A stretch of 64,000 nucleotides of DNA from Euryodendron excelsum (GCA_033060915.1 CM065378.1:38328501-38392500), one strand, 5' to 3'; shown: positions 46,771 through 59,265, counted from the first letter of the stretch. Numbers and translations: made by a program. Notes: a model not told the origin generated them from the letters alone.

Positions 46771-48920
46771 AGAAGTGACTATCAAATGGATGTTCTTTAT
46801 CAAACTTTGCCATTACTTTTTTGTTAAACCTGTTTTGTCAACTCTACTTTTTACCTTTTGTTAATTAAGAGCATGTCATGTACACAAAACCTTTGAAATG
46901 AATGAAAAATAATTTGAAGTTTGCATCTGTCATCTTCGGTACTTGCCCTTTCTCAGAAGTTTCCCCTCTTATTGTTATGCCTTGGCTTGAAAAGGGGGAT
47001 AGTACACGCACCCTCATTTGTGGAACCACTTCTGATCCAAAGAGAGGAAACACTAAAGAAAGGAAAGAGAGAGAGCGGATCACAGAAAAAGGGTGGTGCT
47101 CAGAGGATGCCATGGCAAAGCAGTTGGCAGTTAGACCCTCAAAAGGAAGGGAAGCCATCATTTAAAATTCCCTAAATAGTAAAGGAGTTTCTTTGAACAG
47201 CCCACTCGAGCCGTAAGTGCTTTTCATTCAGACAACCTAACCGAGAACCACCCCCAACACTAGGGCAAGTACGAATAATGAAACAATTAAACTAACATCT
47301 GCTTATCTCAAAAGATGATGCCAAAACTCTAGGACTGAACTTCATAGACTAAGCAATCTTGTCTGAAAAGAAGAGAGGCCATCTATTCTTCTACCATATA
47401 GTTAAAAGAATCTCTTTTGAAAAACCCCTTTTGAGCCAAATCACATTCCTTCAGCAAACCCATCCTGGTGATCACCGCCCACTATGGGAGAAAGTAAATT
47501 TGGAAAGAAAAATGATGAGAAGGGAACGTGAGGAGAAAGAAAGCTTCCTCGTACATTGAAAAAAGGAGGAAACAATGTAATATTAAAAAAAAAATGATGA
47601 GGTGCCCTAAAAAATTAACAAACTATGCAAATAGCACTGCTAGGGAAAAATCAAAAGAAACGATGAACCCTATATATGTAAAAGTTTGTGCAAGAAAAAA
47701 AAAAACAGTAAGGGAAAGACCCAAAGAGTAAGAATTACTTAAAAAGTGATCACCGATAAACCTTAGAAAGAGTGTAACACCTTGGGCTTTCAATACCCCT
47801 CCTTTCAAAAACCCCATAACCTAGCCACACTGCAACCTGAGGAAAAGTCCCCTCAGATCAGAGAAGATTGCTTAGTCTAAACATGTTCAAAAGAGGATGG
47901 CGACATTTGAAAAAGAAAGATGGATAAAATAGTAGAAACTTACTCAAGGTGGTTTTGGTTCATTGTCACCCCTGTTAAGGAATAGGGAAATTATTTGAGC
48001 CTCCATACCCTTCATTTCTTACCATGAACTTAGCCTACATTACAGTCCAAAGTAAAGCCTTCTCGGATTGAAGATGAAAATTGCATGCTCCTTTACTAAA
48101 GGCTACTTCGGTTGTCACTTAGAGAGTCTATTAATTCAAATGAGAGGTCCTTGAGAGGAAGTCGAGCGAGTGACAGATTCTCCCTTTTCAGATAAGAGAG
48201 AGGAGAGTCGGGTCTGACAAAAGAAACCCTAAGAACGGGCCAATTACTATCTTATCATGACAAGAAAAGGGCATAACAAAGAAAGGAATCTTCAAGAAAG
48301 AAGCAAAAGTCCGAAATGATCAGCTCCCAGGGGACATTCGATTACACCTAGAAAAATGGAACCTACCTCTAAGTCTGTCTTCATAAAAAGTTGTGTATAC
48401 CTATGTGCTTTGCCTAAATATGTGCAACAATACACCTGCCTTTTTCATATTTATTTAAAGCTTGCACATACCCACCATTTCTTGTGTGTGTCATGAGTTC
48501 TGTACTCCTATGTTTTTATTTCTAATTTGTTGTGTTTTCGCATGCATACATTCAAGACAAGACTAAAAGGAAAAACCAATCATCATCTCATGCAAAGAAA
48601 CAAAAAGATAATAACAATAATATACATATAACCATCATACAATCATCATCCATAAGGGCCAACGCACGACCTCAAAACATAAACAATGCGGCCAGTCTAA
48701 CAAAGCTATAACTGTGTCAGCAGGTGAAAAGAGGTGCCTCAAGGAGCGGAGTCATCATCCAAGTCGAAGTCACCCATATTCGACACGTACGGAGAGAGCT
48801 GGCTGGAAGAAGCTCTGGCATCATAAAGGCCCTGACCAAGGAAAAAACAAAGGGAAAGAAAACCTATGTATTATAACACAGAGGGTGCATAAATAAATTT
48901 AAAAAAAATGAAATGATGAA
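46771..48920 (+). other. Internal region where pol would be expected; none found
   Basis: I looked for the reverse transcriptase YxDD, RNase H and integrase HHCC/DDE landmarks on both strands and saw none. Short ORFs are Lys/Arg-rich and frame-broken. It behaves as non-coding filler between gag and the reverse-strand gene. Confidence 0.6.
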
Positions 48921-48924
48921 TCAT

Positions 48925-50583
48925 AAATAGCATACCCAGCGGGCCTCCATCAAAGAAATGCGGGCAGTTAAAGCCTCCACCTCAGCACGATACCGATCTC
49001 GTGCCTAGCAAGCTGCTAAGTAGTTATCCTCGAAAACAAAGCCCTGAGCTCGATGCCATAGCTCCACAACCTCATGACCAGCTACCTGCCCTCCTACTAC
49101 CAGATCTAACTGAGTGAAGGCGCTAATAGATCTCGCCCTGAAATGAGCCTCGTAGTCCACACCGGGCGAAAGTAGGAAACGATCGCCAGGAACCCTAATT
49201 ACGTAAGGAATCTCTACCCTAGCTCGATAAAATCCGAACATGTACTTGGGAGGATCTATAGCAGCACAAAAATTGGTATGTAGCTGCCACCAATGATGCT
49301 CTCCCAAGTATGTCTCCCATGAAAAGGGGCCCCAGAAAGTGACTTGTGACATGGACAAAAAGAATAAGATCCCTCATACCGGCATACTGAGAAGATCGGC
49401 AGTATGGCGCCCAAGTCACGTCCCTAGGTCTTAGCGGCTTCAGGTTAGCCAGGAGGGAGACAAAATTAGTAAGCAGGGACTACTGGACTACCTGATGTCT
49501 GGCTCACCTCGTGGCCTGCGGGAATGCATCGGCAGCAAGTACCTCCGGCCGGCGAACAAGTAGATACTCGTAACTCCACCATATCAGAAATGGCCAAAAA
49601 CCCGTCAAACTCCCCCATGCCCCGGATGTCCTCACTCTCATCCCTCGTAAGAAGCAAGCAAAGGTAAAGGCACCCCAATCCATAAAATCCAGTGCATCCA
49701 AGTCTACTACCAGGCTTACCAAGGGTAAAGGAACCGTCAATTTATTATTGTTGCAAAAGCAACTAAAGATGACGTATAATACCAGTCGGCACTTCATGAC
49801 AACCTGATCAGCTAGGGAGGGCTCGAGAGCAAATACTGTCTCCGCTGGGTATAAAAGTGAAGCCGAAAAGCTCGAGCCTGCAATCCTTGGCAAACCTAAG
49901 AGAAGACGAGCCGCATCCAAAGTCACGGCCCGTAAGGAAATCAGGACACCTCCAAAAAATAGTCCAGTAATCATGGCCCAGTCAACAGGAGTAGGCCCCA
50001 TTTCAAAGCCTACCAAGTGTATAGTCCCAGTCTCCCCAATCCACCGTTCTAATAGCCCAACCGCTATCTGGTGATCAAGCCTGTCTGTCTGAAGTGTCAT
50101 AAAAGCGCCGAAGCCGATCCGGTGTAGGAAATCCTGTTAGGATGGGGTCGATGCCTGCATAGCTCTCAAGGCTGAAATACTGGCCCCTCTGAATGAACTG
50201 TGAGTCAATGATGACATTCGACCATAACGCGAATACAGGCTCAGGTGGTAAGCCAAATCTCGCAGCGGTGGGACATCAGGGATCACTAGCTGGTTGTCCG
50301 TGAAGGAAATATCCTTCTGTTTGTCACGAACAGATGCCATGCCATATCCCGTCTGCGGGTCAACGGCCAAATCAATGTCATCCTCAACTCTCTCGTTCGA
50401 GGCAACTGAGGGCTGCCCCATCGCAGAACTACCATTGGAGGTCGTCCTGCTTGAAGATCGTTGGGGCCGACTACTGCCACCTCGGGTTGAACTGCTCCTA
50501 CTGCGGCTACCCTCCCCTGGCTCGATCCGCAGTACCTTCTTGTGACACCTCCTGTCAGAATCGTCACCACCTGCCTCCAACAT
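48925..50583 (-). pseudogene. Antisense plant mobile domain (PMD)-like gene, two exons, decayed
   Basis: From an ATG at 50583, the minus-strand frame runs to 49508 with a single TAA at 50137-50139. The first 110 or so residues are low-complexity (Ser/Arg-rich). The rest resembles the PMD / aminotransferase-like family: IAVGLLERWIGETGTIHLVG, MGPTPVDWAMITGL, CRLVLYVIFSCF, LVSLVVDLDALDFMDWGAFT and PFLIWWSYEYLLVRRPEV. A 78-nt intron (49430-49507) joins ATR to PRDVTWAPYCRSSQYAG in frame. A one-base shift near 49350 then leads into ETYLGEHHWWQLHTN and PPKYMFGFYRARVEIPYVIR, with a TAG at 49005. PMD proteins are plant-specific, occur in some Gypsy and Mutator elements, and include host proteins such as MAIN and MAIL1 that act in silencing and genome stability. 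The role in the element is unknown. Confidence 0.75.
49430..49507 (-). other. Putative 78-nt intron of the PMD-like gene
   Basis: The minus strand reads CACGAG|GTGAGCC at the donor and CCGCTAAG|ACCTAGG at the acceptor, with TACTAAT and a pyrimidine run (TTTTGTCTCCCTCC) between. Removing it deletes the stop at 49504-49506 and keeps the frame. An alternative acceptor eight bases earlier (CCTGAAG) would lose the frame. Confidence 0.65.
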
Positions 50584-50637
50584 CTTGAAAAAGTGACGAC
50601 ATGCAAAAAATTGATCAATTACCGAATATGTATAAAA

Positions 50638-50797
50638 AGCAAAAAAAAAAAGAAGATAAATATGTTAACAAAAAGAGAGAGGAAAAAAAAAGAAACAGAG
50701 AAAGAAAAGGGAAACAAAAAAAAGAAAAAGAAAAAAAGGGAAAGAAAAAAAAGGGAGAAGAAAGAAAGAAAAAGAAGAAAAAAAAAGGGGGGGCTAA
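50638..50797. repeat. 160-bp A/G-only tract
   Basis: Almost pure purine on the plus strand, so pyrimidine-rich on the strand of the PMD-like gene, about 55 bp upstream of its ATG. It could be part of its leader or promoter, or simple slippage. The Lys-rich ORFs it makes are artefacts. Confidence 0.8.
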
Positions 50798-50810
50798 GGT
50801 CCCATCCATT

Positions 50811-51300
50811 TTTTATTTCAAAATTTCAAACCAGTTTATTGGGCTTTCTTCTCAGAAGCCCTGTTTCTAAATGTTTTGTAGCGATTTTTTAAACTATTTC
50901 CTCAAAAAGTTTCATTTCAAAATTTCAAACTGATTTATCAGGCTTTCTCCTCAAAAGCCTTGTTTCTAAATATTTCTAATAGTTTTTCGAGCTTTTTCCT
51001 CAATAGGTCTCATTTTAAAATTTCAACCGGTTTCTTGGGCTTTCTTCTCAAAAGCTCTGTTTCAAAATGTTTTTAACGGTTTTCTAAGATTTTTTCCCAA
51101 AAAGTCTCATTTCAAAATTTCAAAATGATTTCTTGGGTTTTCTCCTTCAAAAGCCCCGTTCCAAAGCTTTCTACGATTCTTCTAAAATTAGTTTTTCAGG
51201 TTTTCTCCTTCAAAAATCCTGCTCCTAAAATTTTTTTGAAATTTCAGTTTCTCCGGGCTTTCTCTTTCAAAAGCCCAATTCTAAAAAATAATTTCTTTTT
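50811..51300. repeat. 98-bp tandem array in the 3' internal region
   Basis: CAAAATTTC-type starts at 50819, 50918, 51016 and 51113 give steps of 99, 98 and 97 bp. Units share TTTATYGGGCTTTCTYCTCA, AAGCCYTGTTTCTAAATG and TTTTTTCCTCAAAAAGT. More diverged units run to about 51300. Confidence 0.85.
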
Positions 51301-52626
51301 TGAAAAGACTTCAAAGTTAGGTGTTAAATTTTTAAAGGCTCAAATACTTTTTGAAAATTTCGGGCAGGGTTTCGCCTTAAAAAGTCACTACCCTAAAATT
51401 CAACAAGCTACAAACACAGTCCGAGGCATCTCAAACCTTCAACTACGTCAACAAAAACAATCTCATCCTCTACAATACACGTCCCTTTCTCAAACATAAT
51501 TTTTAAGCCCAATTTTTCGGTCTTTCCAAATTTTTCGGTTTCATCTTTGTTTCCAAAAATTCCACAAAAATTTCTAAAACATTCGAGAATATCATCACAA
51601 TTTTTCAAAAATGTCCTATAATTTTTCAACCTTCAACAAGATCCATTTTCTAATTTTTCTCAAATTTTCCTACTTTTTGTAATTTCTAAAAATTCAAAAA
51701 TTTTCAGAAAATTACGAAACTTCATATGGTTGTTCTACGCATTTTCTAAGATTCTCGGTTCAAGAATCACACCCAAACACACAATACCCAGGCTTATAGA
51801 AATAATTTTTCCAACCCCGCAAGAAACTCATTTTCATAAACACGCAAAATCACCCCAAACACACTCGAATCTTCACCAAATTGCAAAAACAATCCACTGA
51901 TTATGTTCTAAATGTCCCAAAACATGAATTTACACTGATCATTTGCGAAAAACAGAAACATATGCATCAAAATCAATAAAGTTTTAAAAAAACTAACCTT
52001 TGGGTTCTTCAGCGAGAAACAAGTTTTTCGGCGAGAATCCGACGATAATAATGACTCCCTGTGAGTATCCGACATCTCCCGACACTCCCGTAGCGATCCC
52101 TAGTCGAAATTCCTAGAAAAACCTTCAGAGAAACTCCCGAATCACCCACAAAATGTAAGATGCGCACTCAGAAATGCAAAACAGCTCTGTTTTAAAGCCC
52201 ATGGCTTGGCGCATTTAGTAGATACACCAAAAGAAAATTCTAACTGGCGCATATGCTACATGTGCTAGGGTAGTCCAAAGCCAAGCGTATATATCACATG
52301 CACCCGACTCTTCAACTTCCTGCCAAAACTAACTTCCAATCCTTTAAGAGTCAAAAATCATTTTTGCAGCTTTCAAAAGTTAAAAATGGAGCTTTTAGAA
52401 TTTATCTTCAAAAATTGAGTGTTCTAAGCCTAACTTTGTCAAACCGGCAACTCAAATCCCAATCGAAATTTTCAAAAGATAAAGTTTTTAAAATTTCAAA
52501 ATTTTCCAGCGACTTGTGAGGTGTTTGAAACATTTCAAGCTTATTGGGTTATCGTCCCTTCAACTGCCTCGCGACCAAAAAGGGATTCTTACTTTGTTAT
52601 TTTTCTACCTTCGACAAGCTAAGACA
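51301..52626 (+). other. 3' untranslated region of the Ogre-like element
   Basis: AT-rich, no ORF. At 52202-52305 it carries three imperfect palindromes of the LTR type (GGCGCATTTAGTAGATACACC, GGCGCATATGCTACATGTGC, GCGTATATATCACATGCACC-like), which relate it to the hairpins beside the LTR TATA box. Confidence 0.5.
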
Positions 52627-52640
52627 GAAAAAGAGGGGCA
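52627..52640 (+). other. Polypurine tract
   Basis: GAAAAAGAGGGGCA ends two bases before the 3' LTR at 52643, the expected site for plus-strand DNA priming. Confidence 0.8.
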
Positions 52641-52642
52641 AT

Positions 52643-55600
52643 TGTAAGCACCTCATTTTTGCCCGCTTGGCAATCTCTAGCCCAGCCGAACCCAGTTTTC
52701 AAACGTCACAACCCATGCAAGCCCAAGACGGATATTTCAAACTACAATCCAGTTAACCAGTTGCTTCCCGGGCCCATAGGTCCCACTGGAGCCATAAACA
52801 CCATCATGCCCCTAAGCATTCCAAGCAGCTTTTTGAGACCGGGTGGTCTCGGGAACCAACGCCATCCAGGTAGCTTCCCGAGATCGGGCAATCTCGGGGA
52901 CTAACACCTTATCAAATTTCAGACGGTTCACTTCTAGTGCCTGCAAGCCCGTCAATGTAGAATATTCGTCATTTGGTAGTTCTCCAAGACCAGGCGTTCT
53001 CGGAGACCAACACCATCATCGCAGGTAGCTTTCTAAGACCAAGCGTTATCTGGAACCAATACCACCCTACAGGTAGCTCTCTAAGATCGGGCGGTCTCAG
53101 GGACTAACACTGCACAGGTAGTTTTCTGAATTCGGGCGGTCTCAAGAACCAACATCTAGGTCAACACTGGCTCCTGCTAGCCTGACTCGGTGAAAAATGA
53201 TTAAACCTGCCCCTTGGGCCTCTAAGCACGTTTTGAGAAAGTTCAAAATCCCTTAAAACGGTAAGTCCACCCTTCCAAAGTGTTATTAAGCAGTTAGGCG
53301 TACTCTGCGCGCCATTCAGTCCAATTCCAGTCCCATTCAGGCTAACTCTGGTCAAAATGACCATTTTGCCCCTGAACGCCCCAGCACTGCACAAATCCCA
53401 CCGAACAGTAAAAGACTCCCAGGATCATCCCTGAACGACCCGGCATGCTTAACATAACACTCCGATCCATTCTTGACCATTTTGCCCTTGACAACCCGAA
53501 CGCCCTTTGAAACAACACTGGTCCTAGAATATTGAACGGCAAGTCTTGTCATATACCCCTATTTAACCTGGAGAGGACCTTACAACACTGAACACCCCCG
53601 ATTCAATAAAAGTTTCCTGGAGCGTCTCGTAGATGCTTCGCCAAAATTGCCTTATTTCCTGGTTCCTTGGTTATAACGCACCGTCAGACGACTTTAGAAA
53701 TGCATGAACCGGAGAATTCCCAAAAGTTCGTTCATAGGTCTTTCCATTAATATGGCTTGATTGGATAGATCGCTCCCCAAAGTCCCTCATCGCATGGCTC
53801 AAAAAATGCTGGTTTCAGCCACCCTTGGAGCGTCTCACAGATGCTCCGTCAAGATTGACTTTTTTTCCAATTCTCGGATTATAGCGCATCGTCAAACAAC
53901 TTGAGAAATGCATAAATTAGGAAATTCCCAAAAGTATTTCTAGAGTACCTTCTATCGGTACAACCCGATCGGAGAGATCGCTTCCCGAAGGCCTCGATCA
54001 TGCAGCACAAAAATAACTACTTTTAAACCCCACAGAGCGTATCACAGACGCTCCGTAGAAATGCAATTTCATGTACACTTCCTAAGACATATCTCACACC
54101 TCCGAACATTGTTCAAACTTTTTGAAAACTCGAAAGTTCACAAGAAAGTCTAGGAGAACATCGTGGATGCAACCGATTCCTTTGAAACCTTCCCGGTTAG
54201 CTCAATTATCGAGGCAAAGTTTAAACGAACATTCACGATGACGGAGCGTATGCTACATGCGCCCAGATTTTGATCAGATCAATTAAACTTTGATCAACCG
54301 TCAAGATTTAGCTAGTATAATGGGTGCCAAGTGGCATTCTGCCAATGGAACAGTATTGGCGCATGCGCCAGGGCAAATTTTGCCTAGGTGCTTGTACCAC
54401 AAGCACCAGGCCTCTCCAGGATTGCCTATAAATATAGGCCTCCCCCTTTGCATATTTCAGAATCGAAATTGATAGTGAAGCTCTGCAAAAACCGCTCCAG
54501 AACCTTAAATTCCTATATATCTCTCACACTTCAATCACTTTGGGTAGATTCCAACTCCCCCTAACCCATAAACTTCACCTACATAGCCTTCCATGCCATA
54601 GAATACCTCATTCCAACCCCTCAAGAACACTTAAAGCCATCCTAGCTCAAGTCAAAACATCGATAGAAGATTACAAGCATATTGAAGGAAAAGCTTGGTA
54701 TTTTTTTTATATTTTTGTCTTTCCCCACTCATCTCTTCTCTCTCCTAGCCTACTTAGGCTATTCTCTATTTTAATCCCTATCTTCTCCCCCCCTTTCTTG
54801 CATGCTTGAAGCAAAAGGGCTCTTAGTTCATGCCTAGAGGAAAGTTGGTGAGAGCCACCGTGTAAGGGGATCTCTCACTAGCTTACTTTAAGATGGTATG
54901 GCCTTAAAACCCCTTGATTATGTAGTCTAGCCTAAAGCCTTGTATGAATTCATGAGCCCTTTACATATAGTTATATAATTCATGTTTTGCATGCTTGGCT
55001 TTATCTTTATGTTTATGGCCATGTTGATCAAGTCTTCACTATCTCCATTTCTATGTCATCTTCAAGCCTCCTATTCAAATGTTCTCTTAAAAGTGGTTTA
55101 TAAGTTGGCCCCCTTGAAGTTTAGAATGAGACTCTAAGAAATCATGCCCTAGAAAATCTCCCCCATTAACCTCTAACTCACATTATTGCATCCTTGCATT
55201 CTAACTTGCATAAAAATGATTTTCAAGCTCTCTAATTCCTAAGGTTTTTATTCTCTAAAGTTTAGTGGTTGGAATGGCCCCATGAAACCTTCTCTTGAGT
55301 GGTCTCCCTCTTATATTGGCCATAACAACCCTAAATTGATAGGATAATTCCCTTCTCTTTTTGTTCTTGTACGAAAATAATTTTCAAGCTCTTTGATTTC
55401 TAAGGTTTCTATTATTTCAAGTTTAGTGGTTGGAATAGCCACATGGAACCCTCTCTTGAGTGGACTCCTTTTACATTGGTTATAGGAACCCTAAAATTGT
55501 TTGAATGATTTCCTTTGAAAAATGGTTTTCAAAATCTTCTTCTAAAAAAGAACGATTTTCGAAAGTTCATTCTCTCCATCTTTGCATTAAAAATGGTTTT

Positions 55601-57378
55601 TCAAAAAGTTTTTATCATTGTGTTGATTTTTGAAATCCTTACTCTTTTCAAGATAAAGGTTATAATGGTCCTAAGAAAACCTTCTTCGGAATGGTTTTCA
55701 AGCACTGACCATATAAACTATATTCTTGGCTAGAGTCAAATTTTCATGGAAATGATTTTCAAAAGGATTGTCTACCAAAGCCCTTTGCATAACATGATTT
55801 ATTTTCCAAAACTCTTTTCAAGAATGCATAAAACCACCTTTCAAAATCATCTTCCAATCCAACCCTAGGTTAACTTGACCCTAGTTGTCTAACTTTAGGT
55901 TAACCTAACCCAAGTTAGTTAACCCTAGGTCACCTTAACCTTAGGTTAACCAAACCCAAGTTAGTAAACCTTAGATCACCCTTAACCTTAGGCCAACCCA
56001 TATTAGGTTAGTATACTTCAAGGTTCTAACTCATGGACCCCTTTTAAATGATCTCTCAATTTAAAACTATTTTCATAACCCATTTTCCAAAACCTCCTAC
56101 TTTCTTGAGATTACAAAAACCAACTTTATAACCTTTTCAAATACTCCCACACTCTATTTTTAAATTATTTCCAAAAATGTTTTCAAGAACTCACAACCCT
56201 AAGGTGTCTTTACCCCTTTTATGGTTTGGGATTCCAAGGGAAGGTGGTACATTAAGTTTAACCTTCAAGGTTGTCTATATTAGAGTTCTAAAGTCCTAGG
56301 TGTTTTCAAAAACCACTTTAAAAAACTTTTCAAAGATTAGTTTATTAAAACACTCCCAAATCATGCCTCTAAGGTTTTCAAAACAAGACTTCAAAAAGTT
56401 TTCAAAACTCTCTTGAGTTATTTTAAAGCATTTCCAAAACTCTCCCGAGTTGTTTCAAAAACATTCCAAAAACACTTCCAAACCCCATTTCAAGAGTTTC
56501 AAAGTTCTATTTCAAAACACTCCAACATCCAATTCCAAATCAAAACTCTCAAGTTCTCTTTTTTCAAAGGCCTTAAGCGTCTTCAAAAACTTTCCAAAGA
56601 CCCCAATGTATCTTCAAAACATTCCAAATGCACCTATTTTCCATCGGGCTCTGGTCCGAACTACGAATGACCTGATTCTCACCAAGTGAGATACATAGGC
56701 AACCTAAAATGGTGCGGTCATAACTTCTATTTCAACCCTAAAACCCTTTTCAAAAGTTTCTATCAATTCAACGTTTCTATTCCAACCTCCTTCAAAACCT
56801 CCATGTTTTCAAATATTCTTTCCGAAACTTGCATCATGCATCATTCATCCAAAAAGTGATGACCAAACCCCGTTTTCAAAACTCTAAAGTGGATATTAAG
56901 TGGATAATGGTAACCAGTTATTGTAGTGAGTGAACAAAGGGTGATTAGGCATGTAGGTACTGAAAGGGCGGGGTAGGGTGATGATCTTAGGATATCTTCC
57001 CTACACGTAACCAACCTCCGGACCATAGATTTCTGTTTTCGAAAGACCAAAATGGAGTTATCATAAAAAAGGGCTTAAATTTTTCTAAAGGTTGCCAAAC
57101 AACCTATTTTCTTACAAACCCTTTCTTGAGGAAGTTTTTTCAAAACCTTTCTTCAAAAACCCTAAGTTTGATCTTCGGATTATACTTAGCTTTAGGTGAC
57201 CTAACTCACCTTAATCAAGTTAGGTGGCGACTCCTTTTTTTTCTAAAAAGCCCTTAATCAAACCAATTTAAAGTTCAAACATAGTCGCACTCGCCCTTCT
57301 AGGAGGATGAGTTCTAATGACAGAGTTCTATACTTTTTTCCGAACTGAAAGGACTTGGTAAAAAACTGGGGCGCAACA
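52643..57378 (+). mobile_element. 3' LTR (D) of the Ogre/Tat-like element
   Basis: Begins TGTAAGCACCTC and ends GGGGCGCAACA, followed by the TSD GCCAT. Length is 4736 bp. It has the same arrays and hairpin units as the others, TATAAATA at 54427-54434, and at 54358-54369 the palindrome GGCGCATGCGCC, a loop-less version of the copy in solo LTR A. Confidence 0.93.
54358..54434 (+). promoter_or_regulatory. Palindrome and TATA box of the 3' LTR
   Basis: GGCGCATGCGCC is a perfect 12-bp palindrome about 57 bp before TATAAATA (54427-54434). A second weaker inverted repeat (GGTGCTTGTACCACAAGCACC-like, 54388-54408) lies between them. Confidence 0.65.
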
Positions 57379-57383
57379 GCCAT

Positions 57384-58520
57384 CTGGAGGAACCTTAGGC
57401 TTGAGGGAATTTATTTTTGACTGTGTGAGCATGTGATGAGTTGCCCCGGTGCATTGGGTTGATTGATTGAAAAGAGTGATGTTTGGGGAAGGTGGTTGTG
57501 AACTGTGAGAGAACAAGGAGTCTGATCCAGTAACTATGACATGAGTCTTATCACTACTTGATTGTGCTTGAGTTGGGGAGATATCTAGGTTCTCACCAAG
57601 AGCCCTTGTAGGCAATGTTACAACCTACACGTTAGTAAGGGGAGGGGAAGTAGATAGAGTTTTTTTTTAATCAAATTTTGAAGTAAGGTTATAGTGGAAA
57701 TAGGAGTGCAAATAAGAGAAGTGTTTACTTGAGAAGAATATTGATAGGGAAAGAAGCTTTCATTAAAAACCACATGACGAGAAACAAATATCTTTCTAGT
57801 TGGTAGATCAAGGCATTTATATCCATGGTGACACTAACCATAGCCAATGAAAATATAAGTTTTGGAGCAAAAATCAATTTTATGGCGATTATATTGACGA
57901 AGATGGGGCCAACAAGCACATCCAAATATGCGCAAAAATGTGTAATCCAATTTACGTTTATAAGCCATTTCATATGGGGATTTAGAATTTAAGAATGGGG
58001 TGGGAAGTCTATTTATAATATATGTGGCTGTTAAAACAACATCTTCCTAAAATTTGTGGTAGATTGGAGTGAGCTAAAAGAGCAAGACCTATCTCGATCA
58101 CATGTCTATGTCGGCATTCCACAACACCCATTTGCTGATGTGTATGAGGACAAGCAAATTTGTGATTAATGCCATATGAGTGAAAGAATTTGTTTAGTCG
58201 CCTAAACTCACCACCCCCATATGTTTGAACAGATTTGATTTTTAGATCAAAATGGCGCTCAACATATTTTTGAAAATGAATAAAAGTATTCTTTACATAA
58301 GATTTTTGCACTATAGGAAATATCCAAATGTATTTAGTGAAGTCATCAACAAAAGAAACATAATACCGTGATCCATAACTTGAAATACAGGGCGAAGAAC
58401 CCACTACATCAAAATAAATCAACTCTAATGGTTGAGACGCAGTAAAATTGGAACTTTGAAAAGGAAGACAATGGCTTTTAGCCATTTGACACTCTAGACA
58501 TACAGATACCCTTATTTTCG
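57384..58520 (-). pseudogene. Ty1/copia integrase relic
   Basis: Minus-strand pieces in order are: LPFQSSNFTASQPLELIYFD, YYVSFVDDFTKYIWIFPI (integrase DD motif region), SVQTYGGGEFRRLNKFF (the D of the usual QTDGGGEF is replaced by Y), GINHKFACPHTHQQMGVVEC, then the C-terminal part (IDFCSKTYIFIGY, GYKCL, VSRHVVFNE) and a linker ending KPKVPPDG at the Ogre-like insertion. Frame breaks and the lost Asp make it inactive. It continues at 33823 leftward. Confidence 0.9.
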
Positions 58521-59265
58521 TAGAAATTGGTAATTTATTTATAGATAGAACTTTCTAAATAATAGGAAAAAATGCATGGCCAAGATGTCAATGCCAGTCA
58601 AATATGGAAGCTCTAACACCAACAAAGGCTGAAGGAATGAATTGCTAAAAGCAACTGGAAATGCAATATAAACCATTACGAAGGTGGCCTTTATGCAGGA
58701 TGCTCCATGAGTAGTCTTTAATAAGAAAGAAAGAAGCATGAATTCAAAGTAGACATTATTGTCACCGGCAAACCTTTGAACAGAGAAAAGATTTTTTTTT
58801 ATTTTTTTTTTACCTCAGGAACAAGTATCTGGTTTGAGAGAAAAGATTTAGATGGAGTAAGAATAATAGAAAAGCTAGAATGAGAAATGTGCAAACTTGC
58901 GCCATTGCCTACTTCTATCTAGTCTGAACCATTATATTCGGCATTGTGAGTGGTGAGATTGTTGAGATCTACAGTCAGGTGATGTGTTGCTCTTAAATTA
59001 GGATGCCAGTCATTATCTTGATTATGATGGTTACCAGCAACCATAGCTTGGGGATTTGGGGCAGAGTTTGGGTTGTAAATGTAGGTGATATCAAACCGAT
59101 GAAAGAACTTACGGGCAGTATGACCTAGTTTGTCACAAACCTGATAGATCACATTTGAATTACTTGAACCAGTAGAGTAATTATTACAGCCAAAATTGCC
59201 ATGATGATTGTTGGTGTTGCACCCCCTTCCTCGAGTATTATTGTAATACCCTCTACCACGACCAC
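58521..59265 (-). pseudogene. Ty1/copia gag zinc knuckle and protease relic
   Basis: Includes SQHNRGRGRGYYNNTRGRG (basic gag tail), a damaged zinc knuckle (VCDKLGHTARKFFHRFD), and LRATHHLTVDLNNLTTHNAE with NGASLHISH, the region around the copia aspartic protease site (normally DSGATHHLT). Stops are present. The gag N-terminal half lies beyond the solo LTR, at 61203. Confidence 0.85.

Larger units (their letters stand above)
33829..57378 (+). mobile_element. Complete Ogre/Tat-like Ty3/gypsy element, pol-less
   Basis: GCCAT occurs directly before (33824-33828) and directly after (57379-57383), a perfect 5-bp TSD. The order is 5' LTR, tRNA-Arg-type PBS, leader, gag, a non-coding stretch, a reverse-strand PMD-like gene, a 98-bp array, a polypurine tract and the 3' LTR. 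No protease, reverse transcriptase, RNase H or integrase is recognisable. Subtracting the nested solo LTR (42374-46703) leaves about 19.2 kb. The LTRs differ by many substitutions and indels, so the insertion is old. It sits between integrase and reverse transcriptase of a minus-strand copia element, and joining the flanks restores the copia frame. Confidence 0.92.

Noticed and set aside
50542..50892. Lys-rich ORFs over the purine tract
   Set aside because: Product of an A/G-only simple sequence.
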